Below are positions 38,901 through 51,590 of a stretch of 64,000 nucleotides of DNA, piece by piece. The notes below the pieces were generated by a model. The model saw only the letters and a program-made list of their open reading frames with translations. It was not told where the DNA came from and searched no databases. Source of the DNA: Apostichopus japonicus (lineage: Eukaryota > Echinodermata > Holothuroidea > Aspidochirotida > Stichopodidae); the NCBI RefSeq assembly GCF_037975245.1, contig NC_092564.1:27140984-27204983 (forward strand), given 5' to 3'. The position numbers and the translations under genes are program-made. Within the stretch, counting starts at the first letter, position 1. Each line of letters starts with the position of its first letter.

Positions 38901-41900
38901 TGATGGGTGCAAAAGACAATTGCATGTTGGGATTGCGATTAATGCAATACAGACCTGTCATCATGTAAACTTACTCCATTGAATGTTATCATGCACAAAC
39001 CATCACGCCAATACTTACAGACCCATTGTCATGTAACCTTACTCCATTGAATGTTATCATGGACAAACCATCATGCCAATACTTACAGACCTATTGTCAT
39101 GTAACCTTACTCTATTGAATGTTATCATGCACAAACCATCATGCCAATAGTTACAGACCCATCGTTATGTATCTTAATCAGCCATACATATTCACTTTGG
39201 CTGTGCACAAACTATCAATGCAATATATAAACACTCCCTCTGGTGAACCCTTCCTCTAAAGGAACTCGATCAATTGACTGAGAGCACAAGCTTCCAAATT
39301 AAAACATAAGGTTATAGCGATTGGTGATCACCGCTCAAGTGAGAGCGTTTCACATGTATTATGACGAATACATTAGTGAATAAAAGTTGTGATACCACAG
39401 AGTGTGAGGCCATGATATAGAGAAGTGGCTTCTTACCAATTGACTACAATGTATTCATTTGACATATTGGACTTCCTTTTAAGATAGTCGTCATTTCCTT
39501 GAAGCGGAAAAATACCAAGAAACAAAACTACCAAAACTAACAACACTATGACTGACCTCGTCTTCTTCCTGTACTTGCTCTCCCTCATCTCCTGATTCTT
39601 GTTCTGTCTTCTGCTCTACTCTATCTTCCTCTCCCTCGCCTCCGCTCTCTGCCTCCACCTCATCTTCCTCATCTAAAAGAGGTTATGTCATCAAAAAGAA
39701 GGTTGTTAGGTATTATTGGTAGAATTAATCCGCGGCAGCTTTTAACAAACTACTAGAGTGCATTGCGGTTACAAGGACACAATATACTTTTAATCTTAAA
39801 CTTGTATGTCTGCATGCAGACATTATGTTTTATGGTCTTCTACAGGTACATGAGAGACATGATTACACAGAATGCATATACTGTAAACATCTTAAAAAGC
39901 TGCCGGAATGTGACAGGTGTTAGACCTGTGGAAGTTATTTCAGGCATTTTTGTTACGAGACACACAGGTTCATACACACTGCATGAGATACAAAAGGGAT
40001 TACAAATACTATAGAATCACTAAACACTCACTATACTAGATAATGCCTTATGTAAATTACCTGAAAACTCAATCTGGAGAAACAGAACCTAATCCAAACG
40101 ACGCTCTCTGCCTAACAGAATCTCAAAACATTTTGATTTCCACAATCCTATTATATATTTGTGTGGAATGCCACTTTCATGCCCAAACACCTAGAAACAT
40201 ATTTTCCTTGCACACAGAGAGACTCTCCTTCTGCTGTCCTTGAAACTTGTCTTTTCTCTCAACTCTATTAGTTTTGCGCCTACAGCACCAGTAAAGCCCA
40301 TTGAACAACTCTTTTGTTGGAGTCTGTGCTATATGAGACTAGTTATTATTATCATTATTACCGTGTTCCACTTCTTGCTCTATTTGTTCATTTTCTACAT
40401 CCGAATGATCTCCTCTGGGGGCCTCATCACCAGACTCATTCGCTGCCACCTCCTCATCAGAGCCAACACCGACTGCTTCATCTGCTGATTCCTCAGCGAC
40501 TGCCTCTTCACCAGATTCCTGGCCGGCTGCCTCTTCACCCGATTCCTGGCCGGCTGCCTCTTCACCCGATTCCTGGCCGGCTGCCTCTTCACCCGATTCC
40601 TGGCCTGCTGCCTCTTCACCCGATTCCTGGCCGGCTGCCTCTTCACCTGATTCCTGGCCGGCTGCCTCTTCTTCAGACTGCTGAGCCGCGACCTCTTCAT
40701 CAGATTCATGTTGTCCGGCCCCTTCGTCAGACTCATGAGCCGGTGCCTCTTCCCCGGATTCCTCCTGATGGGCCATTTCTTCACCCCCAGATCCATGGCC
40801 GGCCACCTCTTCGTCGGAATCTTGGCGGGCTACATCTTCATCAGAGTCATGAGGAGCCGCGACCTCCTCACCGGAATCTTGCCCATCTGCTTCTTCTTCT
40901 CCAGATTCCTGCCCTGCTATCTCTTCCTCATCACTGCCTTCTCTCTCCTGCCCTGCTACCTCTTCCTCATCACTGCCTTCTCTCTCCTGAACTTCCTCTG
41001 CTTCCTCGTCGGACTGATGTTGTTCAGACCCTTCCTGTGGTTCTTCCTCTTCTTCTCCGTGGCTTTGGTAAGGTTCCTCTCCGTCTTCAGCCTCCGCTTG
41101 GTACTCCTCCTCCTCATCATCTTCTTCATGCTCTCCTGGAATGATAACCACATTCAGGGATTCAACCACATTTTTATGATATATTTTATTTCACTTCCTA
41201 CGTGAAATTTAACAACATTCAGGGATTCAACCACATTTTTATGATATATTTTTATTTCATTTCCTACGTGAAATTTAAATGCAAAAGGTCACAGTCATAA
41301 TTTTCAAATACAATTTCCATTGAGGGTTGCAAGTGCTTCGTGCAACACAGCGAGCTTCCAGAAATACCAGAATTGAAATCCATTCATTGTTATATAAATT
41401 TGGGATCAGTGAAAGACACAACCTACAGTATTCAAAGTTTGTATTACTTTAGTGCCAACGTGACAATATTTTTCTCAGACAATTATTCCCCCCCCCCTTC
41501 CCATGTTGACATCAAGGGGTAGTATCTATGCTATATGTGTTAAGAGATGGGTGGGATTTTGAGGGCTCAATGCTTGGTGGTGATTATGTTTCAAGAATGG
41601 TCAATATTATGCTTTCTCTAGAAGGGATTTTTTCTTCTTTTATAAGTTGACATTATTCTGGGCCTTTCTACAAATTTGGGAATGATCAGTGACAGTATAT
41701 GAAATCTGGGCCATATTAAATTCAGTGTCGACCCAGGACTGGCCCAGAAGTCGGAGATGCCTGGTCACCTTGTTTACTGCATTGCGGCTTACTGAATGAT
41801 CCCATTTCTTTCTCCAAAGATTGATTAGAAGTGATTATTACCAGTATTGTCATGTGCAGACTCTACTTCTTCTTCTTCTCCCTCCTCCTGGTGATCTCCA

Positions 41901-43836
41901 TCTGACTCTATCTGACCAGAATCATCGCCCTCATTCTCCTCCTCTGATACCCCTGATTGTTCCTCCACATTTTCTTGCTCCTGTTCATCATCTGATTGAT
42001 CTGCAATGGGAATTCAAACCTCTACATGTAAGTAGCTGCTTCTTACCTTTCACTTTAATTGAAAGATACTGCACGTTACATGTAATCGGTTAAACCCACG
42101 AAAAAACTTTACAGAAGATCTTGTGCACATAAAAGTTTACCTTCTTTGCTCATTTTTAAGTGCCAGATGGCCAAAAATTGCACTGTGCATATAGAACACA
42201 TCAGATTTGATACATGAATGTAGGCATTCCCACAGTTCAAGTGTTTTTAAACTACATTACAATTTACCTCTAGATAGAACTATCTGTGATATGAATGAGA
42301 GTGTCCTATCCTGTTCAAATTATCGGTCATGACGCAGGTTTATGAACTGGTTTGTACTGTAATGCAGATAGAACTAACAGCACTAGTTATCAGTATTTAG
42401 GATATTGTGAAGTTTGCCAGCATATTATGTATGTTATCCTTTTACTATATATTCAAAGGACCTTTTATCAGATGGGACCTATTATGAAATATATACTATT
42501 GAAAGTTTCATGATTTTACCATATATGGATGAAGTTAATTTAATTTGCAGAGCTAGGTCACACATTGTCATCAATATAATGTTAAAATATGTTAAATATT
42601 GATGTGCACATTGCTAAAACATTGCAAAAGCTGTATAATTAAAAGTTAGAGAATATTTGTCAAAAGTAAACTTTGCCAATTCAAATTCTTAAGTGCTTCA
42701 TAAATTGAAATACAAATATGCTGGCAAAAATATAGTTCACTTCAGAAACTGTCAAACATATTAACGAAAAAGAAAATATAAGTTTGTGAAACTGATAAGA
42801 GGACTGGAGACATAACTTAAGACTGAGAAGAAAAGTAACAAGCTTTAAGTTTATTTGAAGTCTGCTATTGATAAAATCGCATTTATTAGTAACATACAAG
42901 CTTAGGCCTGTAGTACTAGTACTACAAAGTACTACTAGCTTGCATGCTAGGCTCGGTTTATATGTTAAGGGATATAGTTTAGTTTAGTTTAGTTTAGTTT
43001 CGTTTAGTAGAGAAAAAAGGATCATGAGGGACACTCAAGTCCCCATCAAGGACCCTATAGGAGAGGGGAAAAAACTGAAGACAAAAACACTCAGACCCGA
43101 TAACAATGCTTAAAGTGCTTGTCAAAAGCATTCTTAAACCCATTCACACTACTTGCAAGTACTGTACAACTTTCTCAGGCAAACCAATCCACTCATTCAC
43201 AACCCTAGTATTAGAAAAATAGCCGAATATTAATCCTACTTTGTGACTTTTGGAGTTTAAGACAATGACCTCTGGTACAACTACTATTAGCAAACATGAA
43301 AAAGTCAATGAAGGATAAATTGTCAAAACAATACACAATCATGAAAACCTGAATCAGGTCACCACGTAAGCTCCAGTGTGGTGAGATTCAACAGTTGTAA
43401 TCGCCTATAATAAGGAACACCCTTTATGGAACTTATCATCCTAGTAGCCCTTCTCTGGACCTTTTCGGGTACTTCCTTATCCTTAGAAAAATATGATTCA
43501 CTTTATCATTATAACATCGAAGGTGATTATGTTTAAGAACAGTAATTGCTTACATTTACGTATTGTCACCTTGGCCTAGGGCAATATCTTGCGCACAGAC
43601 ATGTTATTCGGTTTCGTGAAACTACGTCTTGTAGTAAAATAGGTAGGCCCTATGGTATGCGAGGTCTATTGAGATTGTAACTTCAACAAACTTAACACGA
43701 CCGACTTCATATTATGATTATATTTCAAATATATTGAACCGTTGACAATGTTTCTAATCAAGCAGTGTGTGAAATGTCACTTGCACCTACCATTTTTCTC
43801 ACTGTCACTGCCGAAGATCCCTTCAACCTCCGCCAT
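29962..43836 (-). CDS. LEO1: RNA polymerase-associated protein LEO1 (PAF1 complex subunit), complete
   Basis: Fifteen exons join in frame to 2,673 nt (890 residues plus stop): 43836-43791, 42000-41842, 41135-40362, 39672-39557, 38899-38677, 38231-38031, 37731-37634, 35747-35548, 34872-34788, 33927-33830, 33572-33438, 32561-32426, 31727-31556, 30979-30870 and 30081-29962. The start is [13 protein letters not shown]. Residues 16-540 are highly acidic and low complexity. The conserved Leo1 domain (about 578-757) carries [52 protein letters not shown] and [16 protein letters not shown]-terminal tail follows with [12 protein letters not shown] and SDEEE patches. LEO1 pairs with PAF1 in the nuclear PAF1 complex, which travels with RNA polymerase II and supports elongation and histone modification. 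Vertebrate LEO1 is near 670 residues, and the extra length here is in the acidic N-terminal part, which includes a coding minisatellite. Confidence 0.97.
31040..31305. repeat. 40-bp minisatellite in LEO1 intron
   Basis: About seven units of ATAGTGTCCTCCAAGTTTAA plus CAGTAATGCCCCACATA. It lies in the intron between exons 13 and 14. Confidence 0.9.
35108..35388. repeat. Minisatellite of about 62 bp in LEO1 intron
   Basis: About five units containing AATCAGTAGTGTAACTACAT and CCACCCTTACCCAGGG. It lies in the intron between exons 8 and 9. Confidence 0.9.
36134..36986. repeat. 43-bp minisatellite in LEO1 intron (about 20 copies)
   Basis: Highly uniform units of CAGAATGGCAATGTGGACAC then AGTGTCTTCCAGAATGTAATCTA repeat at a 43-bp period. 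One copy is 4 bp short near 36,585. The high identity points to recent expansion. It lies in the intron between exons 7 and 8. Confidence 0.97.
38306..38445. repeat. ACTG-type microsatellite
   Basis: Interrupted GACTGACTGACT runs in the LEO1 intron between exons 5 and 6. Confidence 0.85.
38948..39175. repeat. Tandem repeat of about 68 bp x 3 in LEO1 intron
   Basis: Three units contain ATTGAATGTTATCATGCACA and CCAATACTTACAGACC. The array lies just upstream of exon 5. Confidence 0.9.
40501..40671 (-). repeat. Coding minisatellite in LEO1 exon 3 (27 bp x 6)
   Basis: Six almost identical 27-bp units encode GQESGEEAA repeats, at about residues 224-280. Unit starts are exactly 27 bp apart (TTCCTGG at 40516, 40543, 40570, 40597, 40624 and 40651 on the plus strand). 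The unit length is a multiple of three, so copy-number change keeps the frame. Looser copies (EESGEEA, DSDEEVA and similar) fill the rest of the exon. Confidence 0.95.
42972..43485 (-). mobile_element. CR1/L2-like LINE, 3' end of reverse-transcriptase ORF
   Basis: The minus strand reads [20 protein letters not shown], then [13 protein letters not shown], a hallmark of the C-terminal end of CR1/L2/Rex-type LINE ORF2. After a stop, another frame gives [18 protein letters not shown], the usual final motif. It is therefore frameshifted and dead. The 3' end is a short (AAACT)n tail at 42975-43003. It lies in LEO1 intron 1. Confidence 0.85.
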
Positions 43837-44150
43837 GCTCCTTTGTCAAGCTACAGTATATGACTTACTGTACGAGTTTTCGCAACACAGCTATTGGCAC
43901 TTACGTATGTACACCCTTATGTACAATCCTGCCAACGAGTTAAAGGCTGAGGTTAGTTCCAAGGTGTTTCGACAACACAGCTATAGTTGACCTCTAACGT
44001 CACTTCCGTTTTGGATTCGCTGATCGTATTATGGAGTTTTGGGATGTGTTGGGGATAGAGATGAAGTTGTTAGTACTTTTAGAGCATTGTTAAATCGAAA
44101 TGCATAAAATCAAGTCAAGAAATGATGGAAACGAAACACTGAGTTTGCGG
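43837..44150 (-). promoter_or_regulatory. LEO1 5' leader/promoter with inverted satellite units
   Basis: This is the stretch between the LEO1 start codon and the satellite array. It holds two diverged pieces of the array unit in opposite orientation, at about 43,876-43,895 (CGCAACACAGCTATTGGC) and 43,946-43,992 (around AAGGTGTTTCGACAACACAG). No TATA box is evident and the transcription start is not defined. Confidence 0.4.
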
Positions 44151-47100
44151 TACTAACTGTTTGCATCACTAAGGTAAGCGAAACCCTCAGATCTAGGCCC
44201 TAGGTAAAGTTGGTACACGAAACACTCAGTTTGCTGTAACAGGTGTTTGAATCACTGTGTCTGTGATGTCGTAATTGAAACACCCTGCATGGCATTCCAA
44301 GTGTTTGAATCACTTTGTCCTGGTACAGTAAGTGAAACCCTCAGAATGCAATACCAAGTTTTGTTGTCGAAACACCTTGAAACTAGCCTCAACTACTGTA
44401 TAGCTGCGTTGTTGAAACACCTTGACACTAATCTCAGTGAAACCCTCAGAATGCAATACCAAGTTTTGTTGTCGAAACACCTTGACACTAGCCTAAACTA
44501 TAGCTGTGTTGTCGAAACACCTTGACACTATTCTCAGTGAAACCCTCAGAATGCAATACCAAGTTTTGTTGTCGAAACACCTTGAAACTAGCCTCAACTA
44601 GCTGTGTTGTCGAAACACCTTGACACTAATCTCAGTGAAACCCTCAGAATGCAATACCAAGTTTTGTTGTCGAAACACCTTGACACTAGCCTCAACTAGA
44701 GCTCTGTGTTGTCGAAACACCTTGACACTAATCACAGTGGAACCCTCAGAAAGCAATACCAAGTTTTGTTTTGGAAACACCTTGAAACTAGTCTCAACTA
44801 GGCTACTAGCTGCGTTGTCAAAACACCTTGACACTAATCTCAGTGAAACCCTCAGAATGCAATACCAAGCCTTGTAATCGAAACACCTTGACACTAGCCT
44901 CAACTAGCTGTGTTGTCGAAACACCTTGACACATATCTCAGTGGAACCCTCAGAATGCAATACCAAGTTTTGTTGTCGAAACACCTTGAAACTAGTCTCA
45001 ACTAGCTGGTGTTGTCAAAACACCTTGAAACTAGCCTCAACTACAGTAGCTGCGTTGTCGAAACACCTTGACACTAATCTCAGTGAAACCCTCAGAATGC
45101 AATACCAAGTCTTGTTGTCGAAACACCTTGAAACTAGCCTCAACTAGCTGTGTTGTCGAAACACCTTGACACATATCTCAGTGGAACCCTCAGAATGCAA
45201 TACCAAGTTTTGTTGTCGAAACACCTTGAAACTAGTCTCAACTAGCTGGTGTTGTCAAAACACCTTGAAACTAGCCTCAACTACAGTAGCTGCGTTGTTG
45301 AAACACCTTGACACTATTCTCAGTGAAACCCTCAGAATGCAATACCAAGTCTTGTTGTTGAAACACCTTGAAACTAGCCTCAACTAGCTGTGTTGTCGAA
45401 ACACCTTGAAACTAGCCTCAACTAGCTGTGTTGTCGAAACACCTTGACACATATCTCAGTGGAACCCTCAGAATGCAATACCAAGTTTTGTTGTCGAAAC
45501 ACCTTGAAACTAGTCTCAACTAGCTGGTGTTGTCAAAACACCTTGAAACTAGCCTCAACTACAGTAGCTGCGTTGTTGAAACACCTTGACACATATCTCA
45601 GTGAAACCCTCAGAATGCAATACCAAGTCTTGTTGTTGAAACACCTTGACACTAGCCTCAACTAGCTGTGTTGTCGAAACACCTTGAAACTAGCCTCAAC
45701 TAGAGCTCTGTGTTGTCGAAACACCTTGACACTAATCACAGTGGAACCCTCAGAAAGCAATACCAAGTTTTGTTTTGGAAACACCTTGAAACTAGTCTCA
45801 ACTAGGCTACTAGCTGCGTTGTCAAAACACCTTGACACTAATCTCAGTGAAACCCTCAGAATGCAATACCAAGCCTTGTAATCGAAACACCTTGACACTA
45901 GCCTCAACTAGCTGTGTTGTCGAAACACCTTGACACATATCTCAGTGGAACCCTCAGAATGCAATACCAAGTTTTGTTGTCGAAACACCTTGAAACTAGT
46001 CTCAACTAGCTGGTGTTGTCAAAACACCTTGAAACTAGCCTCAACTACAGTAGCTGCGTTGTCGAAACACCTTGACACTAATCTCAGTGAAACCCTCAGA
46101 ATGCAATACCAAGTCTTGTTGTCGAAACACCTTGAAACTAGCCTCAACTAGCTGTGTTGTCGAAACACCTTGACACATATCTCAGTGGAACCCTCAGAAT
46201 GCAATACCAAGTTTTGTTGTCGAAACACCTTGAAACTAGTCTCAACTAGCTGGTGTTGTCAAAACACCTTGAAACTAGCCTCAACTACAGTAGCTGCGTT
46301 GTTGAAACACCTTGACACATATCTCAGTGAAACCCTCAGAATGCAATACCAAGTCTTGTTGTTGAAACACCTTGACACTAGCCTAAACTATAGCTGTGTT
46401 GTCGAAACACCTTGACACTAATCTCAGTGAAACCCTCAGAATGCAATACCAAGCCTTGTAATCGAAACACCTTGACACTAGCCTCAACTAGCTGTGTTGT
46501 CGAAACACCTTGACACATATCTCAGTGGAACCCTCAGAATGCAATACCAAGTTTTGTTGTCGAAACACCTTGAAACTAGTCTCAACTAGCTGGTGTTGTC
46601 AAAACACCTTGAAACTAGCCTCAACTACAGTAGCTGCGTTGTCGAAACACCTTGACACTAATCTCAGTGAAACCCTCAGAATGCAATACCAAGTCTTGTT
46701 GTCGAAACACCTTGAAACTAGCCTCAACTAGCTGTGTTGTCGAAACACCTTGACACATATCTCAGTGGAACCCTCAGAATGCAATACCAAGTTTTGTTGT
46801 CGAAACACCTTGAAACTAGTCTCAACTAGCTGGTGTTGTCAAAACACCTTGAAACTAGCCTCAACTACAGTAGCTGCGTTGTTGAAACACCTTGACACTA
46901 TTCTCAGTGAAACCCTCAGAATGCAATACCAAGTCTTGTTGTTGAAACACCTTGAAACTAGCCTCAACTAGCTGTGTTGTCGAAACACCTTGAAACTAGC
47001 CTCAACTAGCTGTGTTGTCGAAACACCTTGACACATATCTCAGTGGAACCCTCAGAATGCAATACCAAGTTTTGTTGTCGAAACACCTTGAAACTAGTCT

Positions 47101-48960
47101 CAACTAGCTGGTGTTGTCAAAACACCTTGAAACTAGCCTCAACTACAGTAGCTGCGTTGTTGAAACACCTTGACACATATCTCAGTGAAACCCTCAGAAT
47201 GCAATACCAAGTCTTGTTGTTGAAACACCTTGACACTAGCCTCAACTAGCTGTGTTGTCGAAACACCTTGACACTAATCTCAGTGAAACCCTCAGAATGC
47301 AATACCAAGTCTTGTTGTTGAAACACCTTGAAACTAGCCTCAACTAGCTGCGTTGTCAAAACACCTTGACACTATTCTCAGTGAAACCCTCAGAATGCAA
47401 TACCAAGTCTTGTTGTTGAAACACCTTGACACTAGCCTCAACTAGCTGTGTTGTCGAAACACCTTGAAACTAGCCTCAACTAGAGCTCTGTGTTGTCGAA
47501 ACACCTTGACACTAATCACAGTGGAACCCTCAGAAAGCAATACCAAGTTTTGTTTTGGAAACACCTTGAAACTAGTCTCAACTAGGCTACTAGCTGCGTT
47601 GTCAAAACACCTTGACACTAATCTCAGTGAAACCCTCAGAATGCAATACCAAGCCTTGTAATCGAAACACCTTGACACTAGCCTCAACTAGCTGTGTTGT
47701 CGAAACACCTTGACACATATCTCAGTGGAACCCTCAGAATGCAATACCAAGTTTTGTTGTCGAAACACCTTGAAACTAGTCTCAACTAGCTGGTGTTGTC
47801 AAAACACCTTGAAACTAGCCTCAACTACAGTAGCTGCGTTGTCGAAACACCTTGACACTAATCTCAGTGAAACCCTCAGAATGCAATACCAAGTCTTGTT
47901 GTCGAAACACCTTGAAACTAGCCTCAACTAGCTGTGTTGTCGAAACACCTTGACACATATCTCAGTGGAACCCTCAGAATGCAATACCAAGTTTTGTTGT
48001 CGAAACACCTTGAAACTAGTCTCAACTAGCTGGTGTTGTCAAAACACCTTGAAACTAGCCTCAACTACAGTAGCTGCGTTGTTGAAACACCTTGACACAT
48101 ATCTCAGTGAAACCCTCAGAATGCAATACCAAGTCTTGTTGTTGAAACACCTTGAAACTAGCCTCAACTAGCTGTGTTGTCGAAACACCTTGAAACTAGC
48201 CTCAACTAGCTGTGTTGTCGAAACACCTTGACACATATCTCAGTGGAACCCTCAGAATGCAATACCAAGTTTTGTTGTCGAAACACCTTGAAACTAGTCT
48301 CAACTAGCTGGTGTTGTCAAAACACCTTGAAACTAGCCTCAACTACAGTAGCTGCGTTGTTGAAACACCTTGACACATATCTCAGTGAAACCCTCAGAAT
48401 GCAATACCAAGTCTTGTTGTTGAAACACCTTGACACTAGCCTCAACTAGCTGTGTTGTCGAAACACCTTGATATTTTCTCAGTGGAACCCTCAGAATGCA
48501 TCAAGTTTTGTTGTCTAAACACCCTGAAACTAGTCTCAACTAGCTGCGTTGTTGAAACACCTTGACACTAATCTCAGTGAAACCCTCAGAATGCAATACC
48601 AATTAGTCTTGTTGTCGAAACACCTTGACACTAGCCTCAACTAGCTGTGTTGTCGAAACACCTTGACACTAATCTCAGTGGAACCCTCAGAAAGCAATAC
48701 CAAGTTTTGTTGTCGAAACACCTTGAAACTAGTCTCAACTAGCTGGCGTTGTCGAAACACCCCCAAACTAGTCTCAACTAGCTGCGTTGCCGAAACACCT
48801 TTACACTAGCCTCAACCCTACTGTCTGGTTAAGATGGTACACGAAACACTCAGTGTTTTGTACCAAGTGTTTGAACCACTGTGTCTTTGATGTGGTAAGT
48901 GACACCCAGAATGAAATATCAAGTGTGTGAATAACCATGGTGGGCAAAGCCAGTTCAACC
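44150..48960 (+). repeat. Satellite array with higher-order repeats
   Basis: About 4.8 kb of short units built around GTTGTCGAAACACCTTGA, CACTAATCTCAGTGAAACCC and GCCTCAACTAGCTGTG. Units recombine into 240- and 278-bp blocks, and larger blocks repeat almost exactly: 44926/46510, 45166/46750 and 45444/47028 are each 1,584 bp apart, and 45684/47464, 45930/47710 and 46170/47950 are each 1,780 bp apart. The edges (44,160-44,340 and 48,830-48,950) hold older, diverged units with TGTTTGAATCACTGTGTC. Many 65-101-codon open frames here are by-products of the repetition. Confidence 0.95.
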
Positions 48961-48999
48961 TAGTGTTTGGACTGCTATCTTGGTGTGAAACACTACAGA

Positions 49000-49960
49000 A
49001 AATAACTGAGCTGTAGAATATTAAAATAGCATACTACCTTTGTGAAAAACTACATAGGCCTGCTAGAATTTGAGATGTCTTACTGACATATTTTCTTCTA
49101 CAATGCTTTGACTGTTTGTTTGATGTTGCATTGCAGTGCCGAAGCTGTTCATGGTGCCTGTTTGGCTGCTTCAAGGCGGAGACATTTTGGTTTCGGATTA
49201 TAGGTTTAAGCTAATAGGTTTATAATTAGGGTTCCATTCACAGCAGAGCAATTTCTTTTTATTAAACAGGGTCTTTTGGTAAAGGGACATTTGCACTGCA
49301 TATATAGCGAACACTCAGTACATTATTTCATATCAAGTGTTTGAATGATGACCTACATGTAATAGGAGGAAAATGCTTTACCAAGTGTACTGAGAGCATA
49401 ACACTTTATAGTTTGTCATACTTAGTGCTTGAAAACAATGTAATGTGCAAAATGCACTTAGGGTGACGTGAGTACCAAATCCTTTGAAACATGCAGTAGA
49501 AGTATGCATATAAAAACAGAACCAGGTTATTATATTTTCAAATTTCTATGAATATCGTTTTCCATGCTTTCTTGGACAATTTAAAATTACAGAATCCGAC
49601 ACTGTCACAGATAAGAGACACAGGAATTGAAGATACCAATAAAGGTGAACCTTTAATTAAACATCATAAACAGCATGTGAAACAGGAATATATACAACAG
49701 TCCTAAGAAAGATGTATAACCAGAATGCAAAACTGCATTGTGGTTTCAATGTTATAAAAAGTTATAGCCAGGATGAACAACACACTTGATTTAAGTATTA
49801 TATAGCAAAAAGCATTGAGGAAGAGATGTGGCATTAAGAATATTTACAAAGACAAAGACATTTACAAAGAGTCATTGATGTCCAAAACGGTCTTAGTCTT
49901 CTATTTAGTACAACAGTGTAATACATCAGCACAGGTAACCTGTAATCTCTGAAGGCTTTT
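49000..49960. other. Spacer, fragment of an element terminus only
   Basis: GGGTCTTTTGGTAAAGGGAC at 49,269-49,288 matches the right end of the element at 12,169-12,738 in degraded form. No gene was recognised. Confidence 0.45.
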
Positions 49961-50160
49961 CTTCTTGAGATATTGCTTTTACAAGGATTTCCTTAAATCC
50001 TTTGACCCCAAACCTTGATCTTTAAAGACAATCAGGTTCTTTTATTCAATGTAGCCCACCTACATATCAAACATGGGGACTGTCAAAGTTTCCATTATTG
50101 AGATATTATGTTTACAAGCTGCTAAGCATGACCACATAAACACACCCATGTACACATGCC
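49960..50160 (-). repeat. AGGTCA-type repeat fragment
   Basis: About one and a half units of the family seen at 26.7 kb (TTGAGATATTATGTTTACAA, and worn TTTGACC motifs), ending in CA-rich sequence. Confidence 0.65.
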
Positions 50161-51179
50161 AGCATGCCTGCAAAGATTACAATTTTTATTGTTCAAGATT
50201 TCATATGAACAAGACCTTTAAATTTCACATATAACCAGATTGACAAAATAATCTATGACGTGGAACACAATTTTGCCACTGCTCTCCTGTATGGAGACCA
50301 TTGTCTTAGTAAAAACTAGGCCTTGTGCTCCTATACCCCAAGCTTCCACATACTTATTTTTTAGAATTACCTCAAATCATATTCGCAAAAGGGATCTCAT
50401 TACACAGCAATCATTAGATATAAGTAAAGCATGAGAAGTATATAGACCATTGATGAAAAGCTGCCTTTTCTGCAACTTAAATACTCAAGGGGGTAAATTG
50501 ATTCTGAATCTATAATAAGTTTTGAGTCTTACTCTGCCCCCCCCCCGCCCCCAACCCCCAATTTTTGTTGTAGCATCAGTATTAAAGGAAACAAAATGAA
50601 GCCTAAATACCTGAAGAAATGTCTCACCTAACGCCTAATTAAGCTCCTCTTATCCAGTCTAGTAGTATCTATATGAGATGAAAATATCTTTTGATTTAAT
50701 CATCAGATTTTGGCAATTAAAGGCATTGAAGACTCGCCCCTCTAAAAAAGGGAACTTTCTGTTGCTTGCAAGTGAAATTTTCTGCTTGTTGAGCTACAAA
50801 ATGAACACAGTAATGAAAGTGATACCTTGTTATCTTTAGCTGGACCTGAGATATGTCCATCGCTGCATCGTTTGTACACTGTGCTGTAGGTATTGACCAC
50901 AGCTGTATGTACTGACTGTACACTAGTGTCTAATTACCAAAGGTACAGTAGCAAGCTGTGTGCGTATTTTCTGGGTTGACGATGGTGTCTAACACTTTTG
51001 TTACACCTCTTTCGAAACTAGGTCAGATTAACGTTTCGTTTTGCGCGAGCCTTAAAGTTAAAGATATTTGCTATGTTAGTGACTGATGATATGTGTTCCA
51101 AAGTCTACTCTTTTCCAATGACCAAAAAGGTAACATTGTCATGCTACATTATTACTTAGTACAGACATCTGTAGATAAA

Positions 51180-51590
51180 AACAAAATTGGCATATCTGGC
51201 ATGTGATTCGGGCCCTGTTCGCCAATGAAAATAGGGAATTGACCCAAACTAAGTCCTGACCCAAATTTCGTATGTACCAGCTAGGTGTTCATGAAGTATG
51301 AGTACCATACCGTGGGGAGCTTGGGACTGGGGGCTTTGAACATTTGCAACACCCCACCCACAGAGCTAACACAAAGTCAATGGGAGCTGTTTCATTTTTT
51401 TTATAAGTCAAAAACAAAATTGGCATATCTGGCATGTGATTCGGGCCCTGTGCGCCAAGGAAAATAGGGATTTGACCCAAACTAAGTCCTGACCCAAATT
51501 TCGTATGTACAAGCTACAGTAGGTGTTCATGAAGTATGAGTACCATACCGTGGGGGGCTTGGTACTGGGGGCTTTGAACATTTGCAACGC
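51180..51590. repeat. Tandem duplication of about 233 bp
   Basis: Two near-identical copies begin ACAAAATTGGCATATCTGGC at 51,181 and 51,414. They share TCGGGCCCTG, ACTAAGTCCTGACCCAAATT and GAGTACCATACCGTGGGG. High identity implies a recent event. Confidence 0.93.

Noticed and set aside
40314-41205. Long plus-strand open frames of 276 and 165 codons
   Set aside because: They are antisense shadows of LEO1 exon 3, kept open by its GA-rich repetitive codons.
42975-43003. Telomere-like repeat (GTTTA/TTTAG)
   Set aside because: The unit is 5 bp and it sits at the 3' end of a LINE fragment, where such tails are normal.
44247-48449. Many similar 65-101-codon open frames (MTHISVEPSECNTKFCC type) on both strands
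   Set aside because: They recur exactly with the satellite period and exist in both orientations. They are by-products of the repeat, not a gene family.
49139-49203. Exon-like segment after TGCATTGCAG reading AEAVHGACLAASRRR
   Set aside because: It is short, stops soon, fits no part of the missing XYLB N-terminus and has no partner exon.
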